NCBI RefSeq assembly: GCF_026151205.1
Contig: NC_087076.1
Location: 20,826,828 to 20,890,827, forward strand
From: Bolinopsis microptera
Lineage: Eukaryota; Ctenophora; Tentaculata; Lobata; Bolinopsidae
Reading direction: 5' to 3'
DNA length: 64,000 bases
In this document: in pieces, positions 1 through 11,322 of the stretch
Numbering within the stretch: the first letter of the stretch is position 1
Layout of the letters: each line of letters begins with the position of its first letter
Program-made: the position numbers and the translations under genes
Notes under the pieces: model-generated
What the model was told of the DNA's origin: nothing
The model's database searches: none
Seen by the model: only the letters and a program-made list of their open reading frames with translations

Positions 1-318
1 AAACGTCTCACTCCCAGGGAGCATAATCGAATAATTATCGGATAGGATATCATCAGAGGTATGACCAGCATCGAAGTACAAGATAGGATTCTCCCGGACA
101 ATTAGGTCTCCGATATTCAGATCACATGTCGCAAAAAGTCCCAACCCTTTGCCGCTTGATTCCTTTATCTCAAAAGGATTGCAATTTAATTTATGGTTTT
201 TCCAGTCCTTTACCTGGCAATCCCTGCAGCAATACCGCACTTTACAGCATTTACCGCATTTCTTTGCGGTTGTGCTACCGCAAGTTGCGCAGTTGTTGTC
301 TAAGTCTTTCATATCCAT
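1..318 (-). CDS. SMYD-like SET/MYND protein, 5' end only (runs off the left edge)
   Basis: The minus strand reads 106 codons from an ATG at 318 to the window edge without a stop. It opens with a MYND zinc finger: the CATCG pair, then KKCGKC, a YCCRDCQ block and WKNHKLNC. The start of the SET domain follows (GKGLGLFAT, then ENPILYF). SMYD proteins are lysine methyltransferases in which MYND sits inside a split SET domain; the substrate here is unknown. The protein is closely related to the genes at 1710-2932 and 29645-30871 but diverges after ILYF (DAGHTS instead of EGGSNI), so it is a distinct paralogue. A second in-frame ATG lies two codons downstream; I chose the outer one. The rest of SET and the post-SET region lie outside the window. 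Confidence 0.8.
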   Translation of the reverse strand, partial: MDMKDLDNNCATCGSTTAKKCGKCCKVRYCCRDCQVKDWKNHKLNCNPFEIKESSGKGLGLFATCDLNIGDLIVRENPILYFDAGHTSDDILSDNYSIMLPGSETF

Positions 319-532
319 AACGTCCTATAAGTGAGTATAAATATGTGATATTTGCTAGTGCTACGTACATATTATCATATCTTGCGTGTTTAACCGTCCA
401 AATAAATCATTTGACGCGCAAGACCAAGACAACATGTAACACATGATAACTATTTTATAATGTATAAGTTATAGTTCTATGGTCTCGTCATCATCAGTAG
501 TGTCTGGCTTTCATTTACCCAAATACAAAAGT

Positions 533-1505
533 TACTTGATCTATTGGCTCTCGCGATTTGCGTTGCGCAGTGTTTTCAACATTGCATAAATTGATTGAGG
601 CCCATTAATCGTACTTCATAGAGTTTCCAAAAATTGAGCAACTTCATTACAACAAGTTCGATTAAACTAAAACTTCGAGTTCGAATTCAAGAAAATAACA
701 CGAAAATAAAATAACTCGTACGTTTGCGCTAAGAGTCACCAGATTAAACTTAATCAAATGCAAAAAAGAATGACAATGGCAAAATATTATCCACAGTAGT
801 AACAAAGACAGTCCATGACAGCGTATTTGCCAGCCAAACGGAGAAACACCCTGGTGTATGAAGGTCATGACACAGGTGTTACGGTATGTGGGTGATTTCA
901 TCAAGCATTGTAATTTGATACTCGCGAAATATAAATTTACTCGTATACAAATTTACCTACTTGATCTATCGGCTATCGCAATTCGCGCTGCGCAGTGTTT
1001 TCAACATTGCATAAATTGATTGAGGCCCATTAATCGTACTTCCTAGAGTCCCTCCAAAAATAAAGCAACCTCAAGTTCGATTAAAAGATTAAACTAAAAT
1101 TTCGAATTCAAGAAAATGACTCAAAACAAAATAACTCTTAGTACGTATGTGCTAAGAGTCACCAGACTCTGATTATACTGAATGAAATGTTTTAAAAACA
1201 TGATAATGGCAACAGAGACAGTCCATCGCACTCACACTGTGAGTGACTCACAGCGCATTTGCCAGCCAAACGGGGAACACCTTATGACATACAGTATGCT
1301 GGGTAATGTCATTAAGCATTGTAATTTGACACTCGCGAAATGTAAAAATAATATGACTACAATAAAAATATTTTCACACGATGTCATTAATCTTTATTCT
1401 ACGTATCACGTGAGCGCAAGCTTCTTGTTTTCAGAACAAAGTAATTAGTCCGTAGGGCGTAGAAGGAACATAGTGTGTGTAATCTTATTTTCTATGAGAC
1501 TTACA
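533..1505. repeat. Tandem duplication, two ~424-bp units, plus 3' continuation
   Basis: Unit one (about 533-956) and unit two (from 957) share long near-identical blocks, for example TGCGCAGTGTTTTCAACATT and GAGGCCCATTAATCGTACTT, in the same order. The second unit continues to about 1505. A partial third copy of its 3' half lies at 5203-5460 in the same orientation. Short frames in it are not conserved between units, so I see no gene. It lies between two SMYD genes and may be the intergenic part of an old tandem gene duplication. Confidence 0.75.
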
Positions 1506-1709
1506 TGTATTATTATTTTAAACATTTATTTTAAACATTTTCGACTAAACTATTTGAAAACACTATTATATCAGAAATGCGTTAATTAAATCTAGTAAAT
1601 TTGTAACTTTTGGTTAAAACATGATTAAATAAACATAGTTTTTTGAATAGAAAATAATTTCTTAACTAAAACATAGGCAAAATTTGATAAATTTGCGCCA
1701 GTTTGTTAA

Positions 1710-2932
1710 TCAATTAGATCTCTGAAACAGCCATGTTGCAAGACTATTCCTTCTCTTTTCGTAACTTTCCTTTCTGTTCGCAAGTTTGAAGTTTGTCGTC
1801 ATTTCTAACGCCTTCTCCCTGTACTGTTCATACTGCTCAAAAATCGGAGGAATATCATTATACTGCTTAAAAGCCTCAATTGATTCATAGAGATCAAAGT
1901 ACGCCATGGGAAGAAAGGACACGAGATACTCACAGTCTTCCAAAATCTTGCATTTTTCAAGGGCTGCATTTATAGCACTTTCAAATTCATTTCTACTGTT
2001 GTAATCAGGAATTTCGTCATGGAGTTTCTTTAATCTTCTCCGCATTGCATCGTCAGTAGCATGATCGGAGGTGCAAATTGAACACGCGCATTCAAAGTTC
2101 CACTTCTTGGACAGGATCTTTTTCCTCTCCAGATATGTGAGGAAGTCATCGTCTGCAATATAATCAGCCACCACTTCCTCTCCTTTTTTGATTTTCTTGA
2201 TAGCTCTAACCTCCTTATCCTCCCTTACCGTCTCCATGAAACTCCATTCGGCGTTCGGCGAACAACTGTGGTTGATCCTAGCTATGGTAGTGTGCAAAGC
2301 TGCATCGTTTTTAGCTCCGTCATCATCTATTGCTATGCAATTTGTACCAAAGATCCGCATTGCCTTTTTCCTGCAAATGAAGATACATTAAGGGGGGGGG
2401 GGGGGGGGCTGAACTTATTTTCGACAAGCCGGACATGCTTCCAGAAATTATCCTAAAGAGTGAAGAACTCATTATTCCACATTGTTTTATATATATCAAA
2501 AGTCAGTTTGTTTACATACCATTCCTCTTCGACTTCATTGGAAGATGAATCCGGACAAAGCCCTCGAATCATGTCATTCCATCTCACTGGAACTGAGTCA
2601 GCTCCAGTGAGATCAAGAATCATATCCTTCTTTTCCCTACTTAGCGCCTCAAATGCTTTCTTAAACGTCTTAGGGTTCCCAATATTAGAACCACCCTCAA
2701 AGTACAAGATAGGATTCTCCCGGACAATTAGGTCTCCGATATTCAGATCACATGTCGCAAAAAGTCCCAATCCTTTGCCGCTCGATTCCTTTATCTCAAA
2801 AGGATTGCAATTTAGTTTATGGTTTTTCCAGTCAGTTACCTGGCAATCCCTGCAGCAATAACGCACTTTAAAGCATTTACCGCATTTCTTTGTGGCTGTG
2901 CTACCGCAAGTTGCGCAGTTGTTGTCTTCCAT
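1710..2932 (-). CDS. SMYD-like SET/MYND lysine methyltransferase, two exons
   Basis: Two minus-strand exons give a protein of about 370 residues. Exon 1 (2932 to about 2481) has an N-terminal MYND finger (CATCG, KKCGKC, YCCRDCQ, HKLNC) followed by SET motif GKGLGLFA. Exon 2 (about 2370 to 1710) has NHSCSPNAEW, the AdoMet/substrate motif, GEEVVADYI, and a cysteine-rich post-SET block (FECACSIC). Then comes a helical C-terminal region resembling the SMYD tail. The splice uses donor GTGGAA at 2480 and acceptor TTTGCAG ending at 2371; this keeps the frame but is my inference, since no donor there is strong. SMYD enzymes methylate histone or cytosolic lysines; the target here cannot be predicted. 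The intron carries an 18-bp G tract (C on the coding strand) near its acceptor. Usual family length is 430-490 residues, so this one is short. Confidence 0.82.
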
Positions 2933-3009
2933 AACGTCTTACGAGTGAGTATTTAGGATATTTGTTATTTTAGCATACCCGGTATACTGCCGTTTTCTGA
3001 CAAAAGTGC

Positions 3010-3752
3010 TTAAGGGGGCCGGGGGGGGGGTCTTCATCAAAATTCTCTCGAAATCGACTTTATAGTTGTTTCTGATAGAGGGGAGTGATATCTATCAGCT
3101 GCTTTTGGTCTCATGGAAAAATATTGTTCCTAGCCGAAATTATCGCTGGTAAAAGGTCAGCGCTTATATCTTTATGTGTAATTGTATTGCGCGAGCGATT
3201 TTCAATCGCGCGTTCTGAAAATCGAGTCTAAAAATCTATCTTCTCCCACATTTTTTGAGCAATCACCCTCAAACTTTCAGGATATGTTCTAAGGATCAGT
3301 TAGAAGAGAACTCTAGAGCCAGAATTTTGAGATAGGCCTTCAAAGATTTTTAATTCGATTTTGAAAATCTTGGACTTCTAAAAATCAAGGTCCAAGATTT
3401 TCAAAATCGAATTAAAAATCTTTAAAGGCCTATCTTTAAATTCTGGCTCTAGAGTTCTCTTGTAACTGATCCTAAAAACATATCCTGAAAGTTTGAGGGT
3501 GATTGCTCAAAAAATGTAGGAGAAGATAGATTTTTAGACTCGATTTTCAGAACGCGCGATTGAAAATCACTCGCGCAATACAATTACACATAAGCGCTGA
3601 CCTTTTACCAGCGATAATTTCGGCTAGGAAAAATAATTTCCATGGGACTAAAAGCAGCTGATAGATATCACTCCCCTCTATCAGAAACAATTATAAAGTC
3701 GATTTCGAGAGAATTTTGATGAAGACCCCCCCCCCCCCCCCGGCCCCCTTAA
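3010..3752. mobile_element. 743-bp foldback/MITE with TTAA ends
   Basis: Two arms of about 365 bp are near-perfect reverse complements around a loop at about 3375-3390. The outer ends read TTAAGGGGGCCGG and CCGGCCCCCTTAA, each with an adjoining G or C homopolymer. TTAA at both borders suggests TTAA-targeting (piggyBac-like) insertion, although TTAA is also part of the inverted repeat, so it cannot be proven to be a target duplication. There is no coding capacity, so it is non-autonomous. The second copy at 30949-31682 travels with the segmental duplication. Confidence 0.85.
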
Positions 3753-5042
3753 GTAACACAAGGTTCATTTTGTGCAAATTGACTTTAAAGATTTCAATTC
3801 TGTAATTGCTCTGGGCTAGCTGCTGTCAAATTTAAACTGAACCCTGACAGGTTGAGGTAGGCACAACTTTGGTTGTGATTGATGTTTTTTTGATGCAGTA
3901 AAATTATCGATTAGGGAATACTTAAATAAAAACTTTATCAGTTTATCGTTATCGACAAATAAAAATCCATACAATTTATATTACGGAGCTAGATCGTAGA
4001 TAGATAGTAGTATAGATGATAACAAGAAACTATAACATAACTGATTTTAAATTTCCGGATGTATAGGTTTGAGGAAGCCTATGAGCTAGGTAAGCAGATA
4101 ACTTAGTGTTTACCATGTTATAAAGTTATAAGGCACAACACTCATACTCGAAAAATAAAATCGTACAAGAAAAATGTATGGTCAGGAACAGGTTGTAATA
4201 ATACGGAATATTTAAACTGTCCCTTTGATCACGAATCAATACGAACAAAAAGGTAGATTGATTACAGCGTGAATATGAGGTATATAAGATGAGCTATAGA
4301 AATGAATAGATATGTTTCGCTCTATAAGGCAGCTGACCCAGGCCGAGTCTATCGAGCACAAAATAAAAGGATGAAACATTTTTCCTGTAAGCTTGTAGTA
4401 AAAAATAAAAATATACTAGCTTGTTGAGTTGTTAAGTATTACATGCGATGAGCTATTCTTACTTTACATCACAAGATCCAATCATGTCCTAACATTCCCT
4501 ACTCAAAGCCAATATCCCATTCACTGTAATTGATAAGCTAAGAAGGTACACGAATCGTGTGTGAACAATGTTGCGTTATCCAGCTATTATCGTGCGAAGT
4601 ACCTACAGCTTTACACGTCACGAGGCACACTGTTCCTACTCAAGTATTGCATCCTACAAATCTTCTCTCAAGATACTATTTATTCAGCAATACTATCGAG
4701 AATATATCTATTTATATTAAAACTTGACGAAAAAATCCATAATTTCTGATTCGGAGACGAAAACCAATCGACAATTTGCTTCATTTTAAGTCAGGCAAGC
4801 TAAAACTCTGCAGTCTCAACTGATTAGAGAATAAAAATTTTAAAGCAAATTTTGAAGCAAATTTTGAAAGGTTCTGCATTGGCAAATCGGCAATTTTGAC
4901 GGCGAAGCTAGCGTTTCTGAAGTTTATGACCATCACCAATCGATCCGTCATGAAAATTTAGATTTGTAAGTACCGATTATATAGCTTCAGTTGACAGAAT
5001 CAACATTTAATTAAAAGTATTTATACTTTTATAAAAGTATAT

Positions 5043-5099
5043 GGCACTTAAGCACTTTTGTGAGAAAACGAGCTCGTTTTCACAAAAGTGCCTAAGTGC
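5043..5099. repeat. 57-bp near-perfect palindrome
   Basis: The arms GCACTTTTGTGAGAAAACGAG and CTCGTTTTCACAAAAGTGC pair around the centre at 5072/5073, with a 2-nt bulge. The flanking GGCACTTAAG and CCTAAGTGC are also near-complementary. It resembles the ends of a tiny MITE; the ACAAAAGTGCTTAAG string also occurs just outside the foldback at 3010. Confidence 0.7.
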
Positions 5100-5202
5100 A
5101 ATGAATTGTTTTTTTTTCAGGCCAAAAGACCCACGATCACCAAATTGCCGTCACTAGGCCAGTTTGGGACGTAGAAAACAATGCCACCATTTTGATTCCA
5201 TG

Positions 5203-5460
5203 GCAGCGTCCTTGCCAGCCAAACAGGGAAACACTTGGGTCTCTGTGGATGATGTTATCAAGCATTGTAATTTGATTCTCGCGAAATGTAAAAATGATAT
5301 GATTACAATATGTAAATTGTAAGTATTTTTACACGATATTATTTATCTATGTACATTCTACGTGAACGCAAGCTTCATGTTTTCAGAATAAATTAGAGTA
5401 TCGACTGTAGAAGGAACATAATGTGTGTAATCTTATTTTCTATGAGGCTTAAATGTGAGT
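5203..5460 (+). repeat. Third, partial copy of the 533-1505 repeat
   Basis: The order of matching blocks (CTTGCCAGCCAAAC, AAGCATTGTAATTTGA, CTCGCGAAATGTAAAAAT, GAACGCAAGCTTC, GAAGGAACATA, TGTGTAATCTTATTTTCTAT) is the same as at about 1257-1505. Divergence is higher than between the two upstream units. Confidence 0.7.
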
Positions 5461-6052
5461 GCTAGTCACATATCGTTTGGGGTTTTAAAGTTCGACACGC
5501 ACGTCCCTTAGCCCTTGATACGAGAAACATCCCATTAGTAAAGGTTCCAGTTCCTTATGAGTTCCTCTAAACTATATCGAGCAGACAAGTCTTAAAGATA
5601 ATGTTTACTTCTTAAGTACTTCTTAATGAGCAGCTATGAAGTACTGAGTTGTCATGGGTACTGTGTAGCCCATTTATACATCACACCACTATCGCCACCA
5701 CCCGGTTAAGTAAAATCCTGCATGCTAGGAGTAAACTACTGCTACTGTCGGAACTAAGTCCGATAACACCCTCCATATATCCCTGTCCCACATCAGGGTT
5801 CGCAGTTCCTCTTTAGAGTTTGTCCCAACTTCCTTCAGTAACATCGACAAATAGTTTTTTTCTTGGTCGGCCTTGCTGTGCACTACCATGCGTAGGTTTC
5901 CATAAGACTAAATCACTGGCAAGTAGCTCAGGATGTCTAGGATTAAATACATCAAATCAATTATTATTTTAAAATTAACCAATTCTGTTAAACATTATTG
6001 AACAGCTATATTTAAATGGCTCGTAACATTGTCTTAACCTCCAACTGTGTAG

Positions 6053-7890
6053 CATGGTACAATGTCTGAGTGAAGTTTACCCAGCGATAGAGAGGTGCCC
6101 CCAGGACAGCGTTTTACTAGCTACCTCCGGAGGTGTTGTGGTATGTGCGGTATCTAAAGAATGTGCTGAGCAGGCCCTCGGATTCCTGCCTTCCGGCATT
6201 TCCGCGCTGGGTAAGACTGAGATTCTTCATGTGTATTTTGACATGATTTTGTTAACATATTCAGAGGATGAAACGACCCTTAATTACTTAATAGTCGATC
6301 CAATGAATCCAGCTACAAAATTGTCTTACGACTTATATTCAATTCAAGAAGCAATTTTATTTGTATCAATTTTAGAGAAATTAAAATAATAATTTTAAGA
6401 TTTGTCTGCTATCAATCTCTACAGGATCTATTCAAGATATCGGTGATGATATCGAATATGTAAAGGATGATATCCCACTGATACGAATTGTAGGTTCAGT
6501 CGATATCTTGGTCAATAAAAGAGATGGAGTGTATCACCCTGCTTCAATTGAGAAAGCTAGGTAACGTTACTTCTTTTCTGGTTATTTCTGGCACTGATTA
6601 TCGCTGTAATCATATTCATAGTTGAACGAGACTCGAGAGGTTTCTATCCTTGGGTTGATATGATTGGATACTTAAAATTTAAGTTTATTATTCAATTTCA
6701 ACTGTTAATGATATTTTGGTTCTGAGTATAACCAGATTATTAAATATAACAAGTTACATAATTTCCATAAAAGTTCACTAAAACATGACAAAAGACAGGT
6801 TCTACAAGATGCTGTTCTGTTGAGCAACAACACTGTCCTAACTGCTGATAAAGCTGTACCTCCAGCGCAGTCTAACTATCAGCTCGCACTTGACATCTCA
6901 TCTCAGGTATAGTTTAATTAATAATATTATGAAATCAAACCCGATCGATATTTTATTATAATCCGAACCTTACATTTGGAGATATTCTTGTTCTTATTGC
7001 TATCTTCCAATTTCACCTCTTCCATCCTTAACCTGTCTTAACAAGCAAGTTTTCTGTTATCAGGAGGGAAGAGCCCCTGTGATTCTGTCAGATAGCGACT
7101 GTTACAAGACAAGTGTTGATATCGATGTTATCATGATACCAGACAGTGATATTAGCGCTAGAGAATGTATTCTCCAACAATTCGATAAACTTATCCTAGG
7201 TGAATCTATATTCTATCAATTTTAAGTTATAAATGCTCAATACCTTCTTATATTTTTGCTAACATCTGTGAACGAGCACAGCTATGATGTATTGAGTATT
7301 AAAACTAAAACATTCCTTCTGTGATGACCAATAATCCCCTTTCAGATGTCAAAAGGAATGCTCTGCATTTCCAACCACCGGGTTTTGGGGCCCCCCTCAC
7401 ATTCCTTGATTCCCACAGTAAAGATGCAACTTCTGAATTACACCGGGTATTTAACATGCCTGCTGTCAGCCATTTTCATCCAGCTCAAGCTATAAGGTAT
7501 CGATTTTGGTGTTCTTTAAGTTAATACTTGATGCAAAGCTATCGCTTTTTACGGTATCTTTTTTTCTGAATCAGATATATTCTATTTCAGTTTCAATATT
7601 TTCTTCTCATCCATCATTTTATTACTTTAACGATGCTTGCTCTACTTTCATCCGCGATTCTTATATCTTGCAAACCGACTTGTAGTTGTACAGTAAGCTA
7701 CACACAGTACTTCATCAATTAACCTAAATAAACAGACCACTTTAAATACACCTGACACTGAGTTTACACCAGAGTGGAGAAGTGTGACGGAGAAGGGAGA
7801 CTGATAACACCGCACAAGAATGTGTCTGGAGTCAAGTCACGTGATGTTCTCACAGTTTCTGGGGACTACGCTTATCATCATTATATGCAG
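6053..7890 (+). CDS. UFSP2: UFSP2-like UFM1-specific protease, N-terminal part, seven exons; catalytic domain absent
   Basis: Joined exons 6053-6210, 6425-6560, 6795-6906, 7064-7199, 7346-7496 and 7773-7890 keep one frame, about 270 residues. (Six blocks are clear; at least one more upstream exon is expected.) Recalled UFSP2 features are matched by ALHFQPPG (LHFLLPG in vertebrates), ELHRVFNMP (ELHDLFNLP), LITPHKN and YAYHHYMQ, which in UFSP2 sits just before the catalytic DDNGWGCAYR block. UFSP2 matures UFM1 and removes it from targets at the ER. After YHHYMQ a normal donor (GTTTGT) follows, but I find no exon encoding the Cys, Asp-Pro-His catalytic motifs anywhere downstream. The ATG at 6054 follows an acceptor-like TAG and may be internal. 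The sixth junction (acceptor ACACCAG ending at 7772) is the weakest. It is either a truncated gene copy or a gene split by later insertions. Confidence 0.75.
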
Positions 7891-8640
7891 GTTTGTATCT
7901 TTATTTTGTAGGCATCCTGATCCCTATTCATAACTAGATAGCATTTCATCTTTACTTAGGTCATGTGCCAGTTAAAATAGTGATGATATTAGAAGTCACA
8001 ATGATAATATATTTTCATAATTCGTGTTGCAAAATTTTATAATTCAATATGACGTACAGAATGTAGTTCTGAATAAATTCCCATAGAAATTGCTGGGGTA
8101 TTTTTGTATTTGTGTACAGATTCTATTCAGCGGCTTTACTTGAATTTTCTCTCGTATAACTTACAATTATACAGGGGCCCAGAATACACAGTTATACGTG
8201 AAGGTCACAGCTTTTCTTTTAGATATTAACTGTAATCTATCAGTACAGTTTATTCTGGACCTCCCTTTACATGTAGTTAATTACATATAATAATAATAAT
8301 AATATGTAATTATATAATATATAATAAAAGATCATTAGCCTACTCCAACCACCAGATCCCTAACACGTGCTGATAACAAGAGAGATAACAGTTTCCTCTT
8401 GTTATCTAACAGATGCAGGTCCAGAGGAAGGAGCGTCTCCCAGGAGTTGCCACGAGGAGGCTGATCTTCTGGTTACACCCGCTCTCAGCTCTGTCTTATT
8501 AGTCTCTTTATCTATTATCTCATGATCAAGACACAAATTAAGCAAGAAGTAACAAATTAAGCAAGAAGTACCATGCCTGCTCTTGATTATTGCTGCTTGT
8601 TGGTTATTTAAGAGACAAAATGAGACATGAAGCTGAATGA
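7891..8640. other. Gene-free interval after the last UFSP2 exon
   Basis: AT-rich intron-like or intergenic sequence. A (TAA)n run lies near 8288-8320. Short complementary pieces (CCCAGAATA at about 8178, TATTCTGGACC at about 8251) hint at a small MITE remnant. No exon matching the missing UFSP2 catalytic domain is visible. Confidence 0.5.
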
Positions 8641-9720
8641 ATAGCAAGTGTGTCCTGTAGCCCGCTCTCAAGTACCAACATGACCCAAACCACCCACCTG
8701 GTACCCACAGTTGGAATATCTAGTTCATGTCCTGTAATAGGGCCCACTGGACCACGTAAATCTCAGCTACTCTAGATTCTAGAACCAGTACCTCCCCTCC
8801 CCACCTCCCTCAACCCGGCTGCAGAGAGCGGGCCACAAACTCCCGAACCCACTGAGCCCGTCCTCCCTAGCCGCAGAGCTTTCTCTGATCTGGCATTCAA
8901 CTTGGTAGCAACCAGGGAACTAGCCACCACCACCACCGAAACAGGGTGAAGTCTCCTCGACCCTGGTCCCGCGCTAGCGAACATCGAACAAAATTCAAAC
9001 TTAAATAGTTATGTTTGTATCGGCTAGCAGGTGCCGAGGTGAGAAGACCGGAAGACCCTAGCAGAGCTTCACCCACACACATAACAACAACCTGGTCGCT
9101 CCACTGAACAGGTACGAAGTGGTACTTTTCACTCCAGCGGTACGTTTCACTACAATGGTTACTTATCACTCCAGTGCACGGTTCAGTGTTTGAAGATCAG
9201 GGGACACAGCCGCGCGGTCAGTCCCCCCTGACCTCCTGCTCCAAGGTGTCAACTCAGTGTGCTGGGTGAAACTGACTGCTAGTCACCTAGTCCGGCAACA
9301 GCAATGTCCAGCCCCCTGACAATTGATAATTTGTACAACGATTACACCATGTCGAAGGGGGATGCCAGGGAAAGATATAGCGGCCTGGTCCGATGGAAGG
9401 CAGGCTCAGCAAGTATTAAAAACTGTAAGACAAGATAGGCAGATGAAAGATTCTGATTCTCTTGTTGCCGGACAAAGACTGTGCCGTGGTCCAGTGTTTT
9501 ATACATACGACGCCTCTTCCTTCGACCACCCTCACGCCGCCTCTGCCTCATCCACCGTCATCACGCTGCTTCGTCAGGGTGGCACCAGCTCACATCGTGT
9601 CTTACTCTGAGCAAAGAATAATTGTTCTCGTTGCCAGGCAACCAATAATAGCACTCACGCTTAATCACGTGACTCAAAATTTGTGATCTCATTCGCCTGG
9701 CTAGCATATTCTCACCACGC
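8640..9720. promoter_or_regulatory. GC-richer island, possible promoter/5' gene region
   Basis: Base composition rises clearly above the AT-rich flanks, with many CCNCCC and CACC runs, CpG dinucleotides and no strong repeat. It is followed by a possible first coding exon at 9304. Such islands commonly mark 5' gene ends, but no TATA box, initiator or other defining motif is recognised. It could also be part of an unrecognised gene. Confidence 0.3.
9304..9438 (+). CDS. Possible first coding exon, unrecognised product
   Basis: An ATG at 9304 opens 44 codons (begins MSSPLTIDNLYNDYTMSKGD, later RYSGLVRWKAGS). A good splice donor, GTAAGA, lies at 9425, ten codons before the stop region, so the exon probably ends at 9424. 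It has no known motif. The composition (DNLYNDYT, ERYSGLVRWK) looks protein-like and the setting at the end of a GC-rich island suits a first exon. No convincing continuation is seen before the hAT element at 10220. Start choice is arbitrary between two in-frame ATGs (9304 and 9349). Confidence 0.25.
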   Translation: MSSPLTIDNLYNDYTMSKGDARERYSGLVRWKAGSASIKNCKTR

Positions 9721-10219
9721 AGTAAGTAGATTTAGCCGGATTTAGCCTGCCAATGAGGACTAGTACTCCACCACACGTGACCCTGTGTGACCAATAACAG
9801 CTCATTGTTGCACCACGTGTCCAGGTAATGTTATCACAAGTGATACGTGATGACAATACTCACATTACCACTGATGTGCTCATTAACCAATGTCGTGGTC
9901 CCTGGCTCCAGGTTAGCCAATGAGCTGGGGTAGGTTTTTTACCTGTGCACACTGTAGGAAATATCAGGTAGATGGTGGGGAGTGGGGTGGTGCTGGTATC
10001 TTAATCACTTGCATTATCTAATCTAGCGTACATTATCTAATCTAGCGTACATTATCTCGAAGACAAAGTCTTTATCAAGTTTGAATATTAACATGCTTTG
10101 AAAAATTTTAAACTCTTATCGCTGACTCAGTTACTCAGCAGGGCAGTATCAAAGAAGTCATTGTCTAGGTAAGGTGCGGATGATATTGATAAGACGGGCT
10201 TGAATTGCGTATTTGAGAT
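9720..10219. other. Gene-free interval upstream of the hAT element
   Basis: No reading frame of note. The 19-bp string TCTAGCGTACATTATCTAA is repeated in tandem at about 10020-10056. Otherwise nothing is recognised. Confidence 0.5.
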
Positions 10220-10645
10220 TAGGAACCGACCGGATATCCGGCTGAATCCGGATCCGGCCGGATATCCGGCTTCAATATCCGGTTCCGGCTCCGGCTCCGG
10301 TTTCAAAAATTTTGCCGTATTTTTTGCCGGATATTTCATTTTTAAAATGTATTTCTAAAATCTTGAAATGCATATTTTTCGTCACATTTTAACTCGAATC
10401 CCTAAAATCAAAACTTTTTTCACTATACTTTGAAAAGCCAAAAAAATATTTTCGGCTAATAATGAACAGGGTAGCATGAAACGTGGAGAAAAGTGGTTTT
10501 CAGAAAAAAATTTTGACTTCAAAAATTTTCGGTTTGAGCACTGAGTGATTCTCGATACGTACCTCCTGTATCGAGAGATCCCGCTTCCGAGCTTGTGTTG
10601 CAAAGGGAAGGCTTACAACAGATTGTCGTGAAGCATATACTGCCG

Positions 10646-11322
10646 TTCCCTGAGAAAAGGCATTAAGTCCATTTTTACGAAATTTTGAGATATTGGTACC
10701 AAAATTTTCAGGAGAAGATTCTCTACAACTTAAGCTATGAATCAAGTTATGAAAATACTGTTTTAGCTGTCACGAAAGGCAGCTTAAGTCACAAAAAACT
10801 TGAATATTTAGCTCGTTATCCCAAAACATTCCCTGAGAAAAGGCATTAAGTACGTTTGTAGAGCCTTCTCTGTGGGAACTTTTTCTGTTTCCTGAGATTC
10901 CCTGAGAAAAGGCATTAAGTCCACTTTATTTGCAGTTTTTGTAGTTTTTGGCCTATAACTTCCGCAGCTTTAGTTATATCGAAAAGATTTTATGTGGTCG
11001 TTATCAGCTCAGCAAGCAAAAAGTTTTGGTACCAATATTTAAAAATTTAAATAAATATTATTTTCAACATTTTTGAACCCGAACACAAGGGTCCCCCCTT
11101 GTGTGAATTATTGAAACATTTTTTGAAAAATTTGGTGCTTTAAATATTGTTCAAATTTTTTTAACCCAAATTAATGCGTCTGACTAAATGCGATGCTGTA
11201 AAAATTATTTCAATATATTCGAGGAAAAATGGACTTACTGCCTTTCTAGAGAGGAATCGGTTAAATTCGATCCTGATTAAAGGCAGTAAGTCCGCAATTC
11301 CCTCAGAAAAGGCATTAAGTCC
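10646..11322 (+). repeat. Four dispersed copies of a ~25-bp motif inside the hAT element
   Basis: The core CTGAGAAAAGGCATTAAG (CTCAG in the last copy) recurs at 10646-10670, 10829-10853, 10898-10922 and 11298-11322, always in the same orientation and preceded by TTCC. Related sequence (GGCAGTAAGTCC) forms the ends of the nested 63-bp MITE. They may be relics of one small element family or internal binding sites. Confidence 0.75.
11231..11293. mobile_element. 63-bp MITE-like palindrome
   Basis: Perfect 15-bp terminal inverted repeats GGACTTACTGCCTTT (11231-11245) and AAAGGCAGTAAGTCC (11279-11293) enclose 33 bp. No target duplication is evident. It lies inside the hAT element. Confidence 0.65.

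Larger units (their letters stand above)
1580..4310. repeat. Segmental duplication, copy A (partner 29520-32238)
   Basis: About 2.7 kb here is nearly identical, in the same orientation, to 29520-32238. It holds the SMYD gene, a poly-G tract, the foldback element and about 550 bp of unique AT-rich flank. The right-hand match ends abruptly after GAGCTATAGAAATGAATA, with different sequence following in each copy. Divergence is mostly a few substitutions plus homopolymer-length changes, so the duplication is recent. From 3753 to the end of the copy I see no gene. Confidence 0.85.
4311..6052. other. Gene-free interval
   Basis: AT-rich sequence with short frames only. It contains a small palindrome at 5043-5099 and the partial repeat at 5203-5460 listed separately. 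Nothing else is recognisable. Confidence 0.5.

Noticed and set aside
2188-2861. Plus-strand frames across the SMYD gene
   Set aside because: Shadows of the minus-strand exons, which carry all MYND/SET motifs.
6211-6389. Extension of the UFSP2 first frame to 111 codons
   Set aside because: A consensus donor GTAAGA at 6211 and loss of family similarity after it show this is intron read-through.
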